Assembly (NCBI GenBank): GCA_963930645.1
Contig: OZ005648.1
Location: 272,414,403-272,478,402 of the forward strand
Direction of reading: 5' to 3'
Length of the DNA stretch: 64,000 nt
DNA from: Salticus scenicus
Taxonomy: Eukaryota; Arthropoda; Arachnida; Araneae; Salticidae
Part shown: piece by piece, positions 10,116 to 22,627 of the stretch
How positions within the stretch are numbered: position 1 is the stretch's first letter
Layout: every line of letters begins with the position of its first letter
Notes under the pieces: model-generated
What the model saw: the letters and a program-made list of their open reading frames with translations, nothing else
What the model was told of the DNA's origin: nothing
Databases searched by the model: none
Program-made: the position numbers and the translations under genes

Positions 10116-10968
10116 AAATTTGCAATATTGATTTTAATTATCTCAAAATAACTTTAAATGTTTGGGTTTTTTAAATAATGCTTTTATAATTAAATATATT
10201 TACACAGTCATTATGAGTGTATTTTCAGCAAGATAACAAAATTAAAAACTAAATTCTGATCCTCATTATCTGAAATTTAATGAAAATTTAATTTAAAATT
10301 GTTATGAACAATTTATTTGTTCTTTCCTTAATAAAGCAAAATCTGCTACAAATGTAAGGCGATATTTTCTTTGTCCTATTTTTGGGATTTGAAATTAATT
10401 CTTTAATATACATAATCTCAATATTTTATTTGAAAGATGGGGTATTTATTTAAAGAATATTACTATTTTTAGAAAATCTTATGTAAATATTCATATATTT
10501 TCATTTTTATCAATTATATATTTATATAAATTCAGTCTATATTGTTTAAAATGTCAATTTTTAAAATATACTTTTTTTTTTTTTTTTTAATTAAAAGGTT
10601 GGCAAGTATGTAGAAGTTGATAAAACCCTTCTAAAATAGTTTTCTTGATCCCTGTTAGTTATAATGATATGAAAAAATTGTTTTATTTCATATCAATTGT
10701 TTTAAACCCTTGCACTTGAATGAGTTACTTGTGGCAATTTGTTTTCTTATGCAATAAAAACAAACAATTTTGTTTGAATAATAATAATAAAAAGAATTTA
10801 CATTGCAAATTTTTGTAAAAAATTAGAAATGAAACTAGGCGCTTTAATATTCAATGCAAAAAATAACAACCCTCCCCCCCCTCCCTGATGTAGATAATTG
10901 GGCCAATAATTTACCCAAGCACCAACACCATTTTTTAAATTAGTTAATTTTCTATCTAGCTATCTATC

Positions 10969-11003
<35 letters not shown>

Positions 11004-11250
11004 TAAATCAATTTAGATCAATAAATCAATCAAGGTAACTAGTTACTTAGTTTGGCCTGTGTATGTTACTGTGGTGATTTAATTAACTAACTATTCTTCG
11101 CTCTCATTCTTTTCTATTATTATCAAACGCATTATATAATATATATATTTATTTATTTACTGAATATTAACTAATTTCAAAAATGGTATTGGTGCTTGTG
11201 TTAAGTTCAATTATCTACGACCTCGGTCTCAAAGGAGATAGCACGCATTT
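10116..11250. other. AT-rich intergenic DNA
   Basis: No gene or element boundary recognised. It contains poly-T, a C-rich run at about 10871-10885, and CTAT and TA microsatellites at about 10950-11000. Confidence 0.5.
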
Positions 11251-11254
11251 TCTA

Positions 11255-11470
11255 TTAATCCGTGGGAGATGCCCTCCTCTGTAGGGGGATGTCTTTCTGA
11301 AGAGTCCTATCATGTATGTACTGAATTGCAGAGAAAACAATGGGAACAGCTGTGTAGATGAATACGACCTGCACTACCCAACTCGTTTTTCGTAAATGTT
11401 TTGAGTGCACCAATATGGCTGAACCGGTTACAGTTGGAGCTTCACTTAAACGAGCTCTCGCCCTCTCCAT
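11255..11470 (-). CDS. Unrecognised 71-codon ORF in GC-rich patch
   Basis: Minus-strand frame with a Met at 11470 and sequence beginning MERARARLSEAPTV. A hydrophobic stretch VVQVVFIYTAVPIVFSAI at about residues 32-49 could be a membrane segment. GC content is well above the surroundings. The first third is shared with the inverted repeat copy at 7985-8110, where the frame is broken. It could be the first exon of a host gene or the end of an unknown mobile element. I do not recognise the family. Confidence 0.3.
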   Translation of the reverse strand: MERARARLSEAPTVTGSAILVHSKHLRKTSWVVQVVFIYTAVPIVFSAIQYIHDRTLQKDIPLQRRASPTD

Positions 11471-11479
11471 ATCTATCCT

Positions 11480-11640
11480 TCCTCCGAGGATTTTTCCGAG
11501 TCATTTGATCCGGCCGTGACTACGCGACCGGCTGGTCCGGTTTTCCTGATCTCCGGTCTCCCTGACCGGCCGACGCAGTAGGCTACTGCGCTTCGCTGTG
11601 TTTTGGTTAGATTTTCTGCTAGCCAATGAAAAGTGTACAA
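11480..11640. promoter_or_regulatory. GC-rich promoter-like interval between divergent short ORFs
   Basis: Among the most CpG/CCGG-rich stretches of the window, for example CCGGCTGGTCCGG and CCTGACCGGCCGACGCAG. It has a near-palindrome CGCAGTAGGCTACTGCG at about 11573-11589 and a CCAAT motif at about 11624. It lies between a minus-strand ORF starting at 11470 and a plus-strand ATG at 11641. The layout suits a bidirectional promoter, but this is inference from composition. Confidence 0.35.
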
Positions 11641-11813
11641 TGGAGGAAAAAGAAAATATGAAGAAAAAAGTTGATTACGGTAACCTCATTCCTTTTCCAG
11701 GAGTAGGGTTGATAGATATTATGATGTATCACTATCTGGCTCAAACAATGATTGCTATTGTATTGTATTTTATTTTTTTTATTTATTGTTTGTTTGTTTA
11801 CAGGAATCTGTGA
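11641..11813 (+). CDS. Possible first exon or short ORF (MEEKENMKKKV...)
   Basis: ATGG with a good start context lies in the GC-rich patch. After MEEKENMKKKVDYG there is a GTAACC that could serve as a splice donor; without splicing the frame ends at 11813 with a hydrophobic tail. No family recognised. It may be a host 5' exon or chance. Confidence 0.25.
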
Positions 11814-12144
11814 TCCCTGCTTGAAGGTAAAAGTTATTAAAAATGGAACAATCGCATTTTTTTTTCTTTTTAACACTTACAAATTTGTTAAAGCAGTATT
11901 GTAAAAACACTAAAATGACTAAGAAATAGGAAAGGGATACATTAAAAATTTAAATTTTATTATTTTCAAAAAATGTTTTATTTATCCTTCTTACTTCGTC
12001 CATATTACTTCTAATAAATATCCTGATTTTTTCTTACTATAATTTTACACAATATAAATGCATTTTATAGCTTATAATTATGAATGAGAGGTAACAATTT
12101 CTTTATTTGGAGTTTGTGAAAAACAGGCTATTCTGGAAGGAATT

Positions 12145-13462
12145 TTGATACTGAAAGTAAAAAGAAGTTTTTTTAAAAAAACTTCCTTATGAATTTAAAT
12201 ACAAAATACTTCAGACTTCTCAAAACGTAAAATTGTCTAAATGATTAGAAACTCTTTACCATTTCCAGAATTTAGTAAAATTTCATAAACAAGTTACCAC
12301 TGAAAAATAGTTTGAAAAACAATTTTTAAATAAAGTATTAGTGTTCTTTTGTATCTCCATCACAGTCGTTTTGTTTTGCAAAATAGTTATCCAAAGTGCA
12401 ATAGCTAAAGGACAAGTTTTCACTTATATTAAGTATTTCTGACCATTAGCTTTTTAGTCACCTAAATTTAGTAAAAAAAGAAATTGAAAACAGGCTGTCA
12501 CTAAAAAATGTAAGCCATTTATGAATGATATATATTATTATTATTGAAGGCCCTGAAAGTGGATTTAATTTTTAAGAAGAATTCATAAAACTGATTGCCA
12601 TGAATATATGTATATATCTAAATAAGAAAGCTTTTTCAATAAGTTTTATTTATTTTTTCAGCTTCTGTTATATTATTATATGTAAAGTATAGTATAAGCT
12701 TGATATAAAGCAGATTTTATAGTACAACATTAACTATATGTATATCCATTTAAAAAGGTTATAAATCAAACACAACTAAGATGTTCAAATTGATTTAAGA
12801 TTTAACATTATTCAATTATAATGCATTATATACAATATTTCCCTATTGTCCCATCATGTTAGGCTTTTACTGTATCTTATTAAACAGTGTGATAATTATT
12901 TTTTTATTTCAAAATTATTTTTATTGATGTGTAATAATAGTTCTTTCAGCATATCATGACTAAATTTTAAAAGTAAATTTTCAAATTAGAGTTGAAACAT
13001 ATAGAGAAATCCAGAATAGTATGCTAACTCGCATTCATAAACTTATTGTTTGCTTTAAAAAAAAAAAACTGATTTTAGCTTTTTTGTTAAATAAATTTTA
13101 AACCATGACACTTGTCGTTTCTTTATTCCTATAATCATCTGTGTAAATTTAAAATATTAAATTGCATATCTTCCTGTTAAACATATTCATATTTGAATAA
13201 TTTGTTCAGTTGAAATCTGCTCATATTCAACTAAGTTAAATTGAAAGATATTTATATATTTATCATGCATTCCATCATAAATATTTGTTTAATTGGATTT
13301 TACATGATACATTAAAAAAAAAAAAGTTAACCACATTATTTTTCATGATTTGATTATTTTTTATATTGAATAGTTTTTAAAAGTTAAATTAGGAAGCTTT
13401 TGCAAAAAGTGTTTCATGTATGATTTAATCCCCCCCCCCATAAGTTTTTAAAAAGAAACTTC
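12145..13462. repeat. Tandem duplication, copy 1
   Basis: The block beginning AACTTCCTTATGAATTTAAA (about 12181) recurs at about 14031. The two copies share CAGACTTCTCAAAA, GGCCCTGAAAGTGG, TTAGGCTTTTA and many further segments over more than 1 kb. Copy 2 (14015-15162) resumes at 17393 after a transposon insertion. Non-coding. Confidence 0.8.
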
Positions 13463-14035
13463 CCATATTCAGCTAAATTAAACTGAAAGATGTTTATATA
13501 TTTATCATAAATTCCATCATAAATATTTGTTTAATTGGGTTTTACATGCTATGCTACATTTTTTAAAAAGTTAACCACATTGTTTTGCATGATTTGATTA
13601 TTTTCAATATTGAGTAGTTTTTTAAAGTTAAATTAGGAAGCTTTATCAAAAAGTGTTTCATGTATGATTAAATCCCCCCCCCCAATAAGTTTTTAAAAAG
13701 AAACTCCCTATAAACTAAAGGAAGTTTTTTAAAAGTGTTTCATATATGATTAAATCCCTCCCCCCCCCCATAAGTTTTTTCAAAAGAAACTTCCCATATT
13801 CAACTAAATTAAACTGAAAGATGTTTATATATTTATCATAGATATTTGTTTAATCGGGTTTTACATGTTATGCTACATTAAAAAAAAAAAAAAAGTTAAC
13901 CACATTGTTTTGCATGATTTGATTATTTTCTATATTGAGTAGTTTTTATAAGTTAAATTAGGAAGCTTTTTCAAAAAGTGCTTCATGTATGATTAATCCC
14001 CCCCCCCCCCCAGCATAAGTTTTTAAAAAGAAACT
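13222..14035. repeat. About 240-bp tandem units with poly-C tracts
   Basis: Units start near 13222, 13463 and 13795, with a partial one at about 13700-13790. A further unit is at 17420-17640. Each runs CATAAATATTTGTTTAATTG, poly-A, GTTAACCACATT, AGGAAGCTTTT, TGTTTCATGTATGATT, poly-C, then ATAAGTTTTTAAAAAGAAAC. Eight to twelve C stand at the same place in each unit. Confidence 0.8.
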
Positions 14036-15162
14036 TCCTTATGAATTTAAATACTTCAGACTTCTCAAAATGTAAAATTGTCTAAATGATTAGGAACTCT
14101 TTACTATTTCCAGAATTTAGTAAAATTTCATAACCATATCACTTACAAGTAGTTTGAAAAACAATTTTAAATAAAGTATTAATGTGCTTGCTGTATCACT
14201 ATCTCTATCACAGTTATTTTATTTTGCAAAATGCGAAAAGTTATCCAAAATGCAATACCTAAAGAACAAGCTTTTCACTTTTTTACCATAGAATTTCATT
14301 AAGTACTACTATTATTCAAAAAATCTTCGCCGAGAATGTCACAATTAAAGATGAATTTTTTTTTTTTTTTTTTTTTAAGTATTGGGATTTCTAACCAATT
14401 GTGAAAAAGGCGTTTCAGTCACATAAATTTAGTAAAAAAATAGAAATTGAAAACAGGCTGTCACTAAAAAATGTAAGCCATTTATGAAAGATGTATATTA
14501 TTATTGAAGGCCCTGAAAGTGGATTTAATTTTCAAGAAGAATTTCTAAAACTGATTGCCATGAACATATATATATCTAAATAAGAAAACTTTTTCAGTAA
14601 TAAGTTTTATTCATTTATTTATTTTATTTTATTTTTTTATTTGCTTCGTTTCTACTATATTATTATATATAAAGTACAGTATAAGCATGAGATAAAGCAG
14701 TTTTTTTACTACAACATTAACTATATGTATATCCATTCAAAAAGATTATAAATCAAACACAACTAAGATGTTCAAATTGAGTTAAAATTTAACACTATTC
14801 AGTTATAATGCATTATATAAAATATTGCCCTATTGTTCCATGATGTTAGGCTTTTAATGTATCTTATTAAACAGTGTGATAATTATTTTTTCATTTCAAA
14901 TTTATTTTTATTGATGTGTAATAATAATTCTTTCAGCATGTCATGACTAAATTTTAAAAGTAAATTTACAAATTAAAGTGAAACATATAGAGAAATCTAG
15001 AATAGTATGCTAACTTGCATTCATAAACTTATTGTTTGCTTTAAAAAAAAAATCATTTAAGATTTTTTGCTAAATAAATTTTAAACTCAACTTAAACCAT
15101 GACACTTGCTGTTTCTTTATTCCTATAATCATCTGTGTAAATTTAAAATATTAAATTGCATA
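14015..15162. repeat. Tandem duplication, copy 2 (interrupted)
   Basis: Diverged copy of 12145-13160. It is broken at the TA at 15161-15162 by the GGGTCAGG transposon and continues at 17393 (TCTTTCTGTTAAACAC), exactly where copy 1 reads TCTTCCTGTTAAACAT. Confidence 0.8.
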
Positions 15163-15492
15163 GGGTCAGGTGGGGTAAAATAGGTCAGTTAAAAAAAAAA
15201 AAAACTTAAAAAAAACATCCAAATATTTTTTAAATTATAATTTTGCTGGTTTCATATAATATTATTTAAATTAGTCTTCATTTGTATACAAAATTAACTG
15301 TAACTGATACGTTTTAGTTACAGCCAGTAATTATTTGTGTGTTTCATATTAGTAACTTGAATGTGTTGCTAAGAAAAACTTTGGTTTTGAACTAATTCAA
15401 AAGCAAATTTTACAGTTTTTCATTATCATATTCCAAAAAGCACATTTTTAAGATGAATTTCCTAAACTTCCGTGAGAAAAAAAATGTATATA

Positions 15493-16202
15493 CAATAGAG
15501 AGCCAGAAATCCGCCGAAGTTCGAAATCCACACAGCTTGTCAGATACAAACAATGAAATTCACTATTAATAAATTACAAAACTGCAAATCAGAATTTTTA
15601 AAAAAGATCTTGAATACAGATTTTATGTTTGCATTTTATGATTACAAAAAAGAAAAACAAAATAATAATAATATGAAAGACTGCAAGAGCCAAGTTGCTG
15701 CTAATGAAATTGACAGTATATTTAAATTCATCAAAAGGAAATAATGATTATTGTGATATGATGATATCAATCAGGTAAATAATAATAAACTAATTTTTTT
15801 TTTAATGCTTTCTGAAAAAGGCATAATTTTTTAGGAAGAACTCAATAAAATTCGTAGAAAAATAAATTTGTGTTCCTACTATTTACAATAAATAAAAAAA
15901 TAAATAAATCATGCAGGTTCAAATTTAGTTTAAAACTAGTTATATGTGAACAGATTGTATCTAAATTTGACAAATATTTTATTCATGTTTATTTATTGTT
16001 TTATTTTATATTTTTGTAAATGTTCTTATGTACCTAGTAATTTAATATTCAGTGTTATTCACTAGTATGTGTTTAGTTTGAATAATATTCTGTTTTTATT
16101 TTTCAAAGTGAAAATCATTTTTTATGGGCCCCGAAATCCACAAAATCCTAAAATCTGCACAACCTCTGGTCACGAGCTGTGCAGATTTTTGACTCTCTAC
16201 TG
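15493..16202. mobile_element. Nested Tigger-like element
   Basis: TA-flanked. The ends CAATAGAGAGCCAGAAATC and, inverted from the right, CAGTAGAGAGTCAAAAATC match the CAGTAGAG type of Tigger/pogo ends. It sits inside the larger element at 15163-17392. The 63-codon frame at 15553-15744, ending in IDSIFKFIKRK, may be a transposase C-terminal scrap. Confidence 0.65.
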
Positions 16203-16777
16203 TATTAATATTTTGGAGTAAAAAAACACATTGTGAGGTAAAATAGGTCAATTGTTGAATCATGTTAGGCTTATGTTAAGAGGGAAAAACAAAAAGACAA
16301 TACATATTGAAGTTGAATCAAAGCATTCAGTTTGTAGGTGTAATTCAAAAAGTTGTTTCATTCCAGCTTATTTAAGAAAGGTGCCACTTTTTCATACAAA
16401 TGGCAGGCAGGACACAGCATTCTCCTGAAACTCTGCAGTTTAGCATCAACTTAAAATGCAAGAGTGGGTGAATCTAGATCATCAATCTCCAATTTGACAA
16501 ATTAATTCTTGTGCGACTTCAACAGTCATGGAAGAGGATACTATTTATATATTATCCTTTTAAGTACATAAAATCTGCTATTATAAACACTTTATCACCC
16601 AATCAAACATTGTCTTCCAAAGATACTTTGGAAAATGCACACAAAAATCAGGAGTAATTTTAACAACCAACTTATTTTTCAATTGATTGTATGATGAAAA
16701 AATCAACAGAGATGCTAAAATCACAGAAACAACAATTGTAAAAGAAACAAAAAGCAAGTCTTTCTCAAGAAGAAAAT

Positions 16778-17014
16778 TTGGACAGCATCAGTACTAATCA
16801 ATTCGTAAAAGTTGGAAAATGTGTTAAAGTAGAATTTCCTGGGGAAAGATCAAAGAAAATATTTCATGGCATTATTCTTTCGCCCAATCATGAATATTCT
16901 GAAAAATTTGAAGTGATAAATAAAAGTGGAAATGGAAGTTCCTACTGGAATTTTCCAGAGAAAGATATTTCTGATGTAGATGCATTGTACATAAATTCTA
17001 AATGTTTTTCCTGA
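16778..17014 (+). pseudogene. Transposase C-terminal domain remnant
   Basis: A 78-codon frame holding FVKVGKCVKVEFPGE, KIFHGIIL, EKFEVINKSG and WNFPEKDISDVDALYI. The spacing matches the small beta-rich domain (VGDFVLVKFPGK...YVGKVL...EVKFLRR...FVFPEKEDIS.V...DI) that I know from the C-terminus of arthropod Tigger/jerky-type transposases; this is from memory. No DDE core survives, so the transposon cannot encode its own mobility. Confidence 0.5.
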
Positions 17015-17392
17015 GCTAATGATGGACCATACAGACATTTTTTTCCCTTGGAAAGAACACAAAATCAAGTTTTTATCAAAAAAAAAGGAATATGTATGTG
17101 TAATTTTATTTGCATGAAGTAAGTTGTATTAAAATTTAAAACAGTTTTAAAGGATGACTTATTTTACCCCAACCCATGGGGTAAAATAAGTCACAAACAG
17201 CATATTTTAAAATTTATTTTTCAGCACAAATTTTTTTTGTTTTTTGAGAGGTATTTCTCTTAAGATGTCATAAGGAATATTCATTTGCATATTTTGTGCA
17301 ATTTTTTAACAAATGGAACCAATACATTTTCTGCTGTTTAAGTGCATATGTAAAATATGCTGTTTTTTGATCTATTTTACAACACCTGACCC

Positions 17393-17660
17393 TATCTTTC
17401 TGTTAAACACATTCATATTTGAATAATTTGTTTAGTTGAAAGATGTTAATATATTTTTCATAAATTCCATCATAAATGTTTGTTTAATTGGGTTTTACAT
17501 GCTACATTAAAAAAAAAAAAAAGTATGCTACATTGAAACCTCATTATTTTGCACAATTTGATTATTTTCTATATTGAGTAGATTTTAAAAGTTAAATTAG
17601 GAAGCTTTTCCAAAAAGTGTTTCATGTATGATATCCCCCCCCCCCCTCTCCGTACTTAGA
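17393..17660. repeat. Tandem duplication copy 2, resumed
   Basis: Continuation of copy 2 after the transposon: AACACATTCATATTTGAAT, the poly-A block, AGGAAGCTTTTCCAAAAAGT and a poly-C tract at about 17636. Confidence 0.75.
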
Positions 17661-19717
17661 ATTTTTCCTCATTTATAATGAGTGAATATTTTTATTTTAC
17701 TTTAACTGTAATAGTTTTAATTTTCTGTTTACATAATTTTTTTGTTTATCAGTCAACTTCAATAAATTGATTCTCTATTTTAAATATATTGTTATTAAAC
17801 ACAAATTTTTTAAAAGCAATAATATGTAGTATTGTATACTCTAAAATATAAATAGCAAAGAAATAATAAAATAATGCATTACAATTTTAATTTTGTTATT
17901 TTCATTCTTATTTTGTCTATATTACTATAATATGGACTAATAATAATTATATTATTGAACCAACTGAATTTGAAAGAAAACAAATAAATTAGATTCCTGA
18001 AAATTTTCAATGGTGACAAACTGTAGTATAAAACTTTGTAACCTATGTTATTATCCTAACTTGCAAAGAAAAAATTAAGATTAAATTAAAATGTATTTTT
18101 ACATATTAAAATATGCCTAATCTGTGAGCATCTATAATGTATAATCCACATTAAATCTGAATGAAAGAAATTGAATTCTTGGAAAATTTCAATGGTAACA
18201 AGTTTTTTTTTTTTTTTTTTCCTCCTCTGATATTTTAAAAATTAATTTGTACTTTGAGACTGTGACATTTTTCAAATATTTACTAATCATTTACTGTCAA
18301 TATATGGTGTTTTTGCACATCTGTCAAAAGTATTATAATAGCCAACACATCTTTTTGCAGATTAACTGTGAAGAAATGATGGTTTTATTTATCAATTATT
18401 TTTATTTCTTATATTTTTTGTATTGTTTATAAAATTATGCAAAAAATTCTCCCCCCAAAATTAATAAATAAACTTTTTTTTTTCTATTATTTATCAACAA
18501 AACTTATTAGATGCTTTGCCTTTTTGTTCTAACTGTTGAGTCTTAATTTTTTCTCACCTTAAACCTAAACTATAATGAAAAACAGAAAACCTTTTTATTT
18601 ATTTCTTTAAGATATATATTTAGTAGAATAATTTAATGCTAAAAGCGAAATAAAAACTTCTAAAGTTCATTTTTATTAATAGAGGGCGACACCAGACATT
18701 TTTTCTGTTAGAGCTTTCAACTTTTATCCATGAAGATAGAGGAAGCTCTTCATGCTTTTATCCCATTCTCTTTGTCGAGAAATTTTTCCTCAAGACCCCT
18801 TTTTGCCTTTTCACATATTTATGATAAGGGTGTCTTGTTTTTCAATAATAAACATAGATATAATATCTATATAAATATAGGCCTCCTGCCACTCACTCTT
18901 ACATGCCCTATATATTTTAAATTTGGCCTATATTTTCAGTGCATATCCTATATTTATTTTTTAGATTAATAACACGAGTGGTAAGGATAATTCCTCAGAT
19001 TGCAAGACACATAATTATAAAAAAAAAAAAAAAAAAAAATGGAAGATATGAAACTTTGTGACTTTCAAAATCTTAAAGCAGTATTAAGTCTCTATCATGA
19101 ACATAGAATGTGTCTTTTAAATTATGTGACACCTTGACAGTTTGTTAAAACATCTTCTGCCTTACTGAATGAGAAACCATAAGTAATCTTCGTATAGTTT
19201 AAACTAAAATCTAAATCAGAGGTGGAGTTATTACAAAAGTTTTATAGCAATATGTATAAGAGCCATGGGGTAATATTTAGTATGTACTATTACTTCGTGA
19301 TAAGAACTGTTATGGAAGTTGTAAAAAAGAAAATGAAGACAATAAAACAGGATTGGATTGGCAGAAAAAAAAAAAGTCACCGGAAAGAAAGTCAAGCGAA
19401 AAAAAAGTCACCAGAAAAAATCTATTAAAAGAGAATAAATAGATAAAAATGTGTTTTAAAAGCTTGTAAGAATGTTTTAATTTAGAGTGAGTATGTGACG
19501 AGTACTTATATTTAGTATAACTGAAAACTATGTGAAATAAAGGCAGTGTTCAAACAAATGAAACTCAAACAAAACTAAGAAAGAGCAGAGGCCACCACGG
19601 CTTAAGACGGGTGGAGCAGGATAAACAAATTTTACCGTCGCTTAACTTTCCCCAAAATCTCTGCAGACCATATTATAAGTCAGAAAAGGTTAGGATTAAA
19701 TTATATTTATTCTTAGG
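17661..19717. other. AT-rich intergenic DNA
   Basis: No gene or clear element. Contains poly-T (18204-18220), poly-A (19021-19038) and a few short frames with no recognisable content. Confidence 0.5.
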
Positions 19718-19721
19718 TTAA

Positions 19722-20147
19722 GAGGCCTCTCCACTTATTGTCCCCAGAAGCCAGAGCCAATGTTATTCTATGGCGAACTTCGCCCATTATAACTTATTAA
19801 CTAATATATATTTTTAAATTCCGTTTTCACATTCAGAAACTTCACAACTATTAAACAATTTATCGCTTTCTAAAAATTATTTTTAATATTTTATTTTGAT
19901 GTTGTAAAATGTGAATTTTCACAATGTGAAATTTTTCATTTTTGAGCTTAAAAATGCAATCTTTAAAAAAAAAAAAAAAAAAAAAAATCAATTTTTAGAA
20001 AGCGATAAATTGTTTAATAGTTGTGAATTTTCGGAAAGTGAAAACGGAATTTAAAAATATGTACTAGTTAATGAATTATAATGGGGCAAAATTTCCCATG
20101 GAATAACATTGGCTTCGGCTTTCGGAGACGATAGGTAGAGATTCCCC
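19722..20147. mobile_element. Fold-back MITE, TTAA-flanked, copy 2
   Basis: TTAA at 19718-19721 and 20148-20151. The arms are inverted copies, for example GCGATAAATTGTTTAATAGT on the right and its complement on the left, around a poly-A loop. The outer ends GAGGCCTCT / AGATTCCCC are less conserved. Same family as 1490-1930. Confidence 0.8.
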
Positions 20148-20151
<4 letters not shown>

Positions 20152-20185
<34 letters not shown>

Positions 20186-21390
20186 CTGATATTTATAAAC
20201 CAAATTTATATGAACTAAATCATTCATATATGTTATGAGTTACAGAGTTAAAAATAATGATTTATGATTATATATGTGTGTGTATGTATTATTAGATGCT
20301 TTTGAAAGATATATGTATATATTGAAATATAAAAATTCAAAATTTTTAAGATTTTATTTAAAATTAAAAATTATCTTTATAAGCAATAATAAAAATTTAT
20401 TAATTTTTAATTTCTTAAAGTATAAGAAGTTTTTAATTAAAAAAATATATATCGTTTTCGCGATGTCGTGTACACATACTAATAAACTAACAACACTATA
20501 AACTGTATCAGTTTTATGATCTTTAGATTTCCATTTCTCACACCTCAAAACGTGTAGAAATGTAAAAACAAGCGATGTTGAACATTTTTATCACTGCCTA
20601 AGATCCTTATAACTATAGTATGATTTATAATGAAAAATATGTACAGATTGATAAATATTTTATATTATTGTTAGTAGTAGTAGTAGTTTTTTTTTTTTTT
20701 TTTTTTTAATGGAGATTTCTTTAAAAATGTCATACGACGAAACTTTAAAAATGTAATTGATTTATTTATACAATGAAATAATTTATTATTAAAAAAACAA
20801 CTTTTTCTCACTATTACCTAATAATAATTTGAAAGTAATAAACCATATGTGTTTTTTGTAATTTTAATTTATTTTATTTATTTATTTATATTTATTTTAT
20901 TATTATTATTTTTTTTTTTTTTTCATATTTTACCCTTATTTAATTGATATGATACGAAACAAAATATATTAATCGATGACAAAACAAAATATATTAATTC
21001 CGGGTGACCTTTTTTTCTGCTTACCCTTGGTTGGACCATTTGGTCTGTTCCAACGGGTTTAAAAAAAAAATGAAAAAACTATAATTTTGCCCACATTAAA
21101 GTTTTTTTTTTTTCAATTTTATAAGATATTCTTCGATAAAATTAAGAAAAATATTAAGCAATTTTTATTTACAAAATTTTTATTTATTTATTTACAAAAC
21201 AGACAATTTACATAAAAAATTAATTTTATTTTGAGTTATAATTTTTACAGATAGAAGATTTAACATTATATTCAGATTCTTACTACAGTAGTGCTACAAC
21301 CAAAAACTAACTGGCATAGATAATATTTGTCAATTCTCCATTATATATTTACTCTCATAAATACTCATTATGGAATATATTGTATGCTAG
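20152..21390. other. AT-rich intergenic DNA
   Basis: No gene seen. TA microsatellite at 20151-20180; several poly-T and TTTA runs at 20690-20930. Confidence 0.5.
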
Positions 21391-22385
21391 CAGGCTACGC
21401 CAGCTTCGCTGGTCACAGTATTTAAATGGATTTTCAAAAGAATTGGATAAATATTTATTTTTTTACATCACATTATAAATAAAAACTAAAAAAAAAAATT
21501 ACATTGTAATCGCTATAAACATCACTTTGGGTACCCGCTGCCTATGGTAACTATTTTCTGTCCGCACTGCATCGGGTTCAGGTTTCCACTGTCTGCAGAA
21601 AGCTCTTTCCTGGGCATTTCAATATGGATATTTATTGACGACAGGTGGATCTGCTATTATTTACAAACGATGATTTTAAATATGACTGTATCTCAGCATC
21701 TATTAAATATTTTAGTTTTTGAACTATGTCCCCTCTATTTACACTATTTTACAATTTGATTCCGACCAATATAACGAAATAAAATAAAGTAGATATTTTT
21801 TTCAAAGGAATTAAATACATGAGAAACAGATAAATTTTAATCAGTTTAATCCTAACTACTATATGCTACCATTGTTTTCCGATAACTGCTAATAATAATA
21901 AAAAAAAAAAACTCTTTTAAAGGAATTAATTAAAAATGAAAAATAAAAAGTTGTTATACTATAAAAATTATACATAAACATAACAGTTATAAATACATTT
22001 TTAAATTTAATATTCTGAATTTATTTTACTGCATTACCATTTTATTGTCAATAAATATAATAAGTTAAAAAAAGAAAAAACTTTGTCTTTAAACGAATGT
22101 ATTAAATAAAAAATAAATAGCATAGTAGCCGTTTATAAGATACGTAGACGATTACAGTAAAAGTATAAATCTGTGAAAAATGAAACAAAGAAGCCAATAT
22201 TTAAAATCGAAAAAATGTTAATTTAAAAAATTCAAATTCGAAAAAATCTCCATGAGGTGCACACCTGCAGGATCCCAGGTACCTATATGCCAAATTTGGA
22301 AGCTCTGTGATCAGTAGTGTGAGTGAGCACCAGAGCGCAGACAGACACACATACACAGACACTTCTCTTTATTTATATAGATAAG
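21391..22385 (+). mobile_element. Non-autonomous retroelement, RTE-like ends
   Basis: Starts CAGGCTACGCCAGCTTCGCT (compare AGGCTTTGCCCGCTTCGCTG at 27026). Ends with AGGTGCACACC, GCCAAATTTGGAAGCTCTG, a CACAC-rich run and TTTATTTATATAGATA. A short TATAGAT-type tail after a CACACAGACA run is how many arthropod RTE/BovB-type 3' ends look. No RT frame is present. Confidence 0.45.
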
Positions 22386-22627
22386 ATTAGAGCCAAGAAC
22401 TCTGCTGATGGTCATTTTCCAATTAGCAAATGAAATGCCCCGTCCACCAAAGCTATCCTTCACCCGCTTAGACACATTTACCTTAATGCTGCTTAATCTT
22501 ATAGATCAGATGTCAATTTTGTATTTAATTTATCATACAATAATTCTCATAATGCACATATATTTTAAATTTTGTTCTATTCAGCTATGTTACAGAAATT
22601 TTAAATTTTCTATAAATTTAAAAAGAT

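Larger units (their letters stand above)
15163..17392. mobile_element. 2.2-kb TA-flanked DNA transposon, pogo/Tigger-like
   Basis: The terminal inverted repeat GGGTCAGGTGGGGTAAAATA is matched by GGGTCAGGTGTTGTAAAATA at the right end. TA flanks both sides (15161-15162, 17393-17394). The uninterrupted sister copy at about 13160 (TTGCATATCTTCCTG) shows the empty site and confirms a TA duplication. It also holds a near-perfect internal hairpin, GACTTATTTTACCCCA/TGGGGTAAAATAAGTC, at about 17157-17193. A transposase remnant is at 16778-17014. Superfamily is inferred from the TA target and that remnant. Confidence 0.8.
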
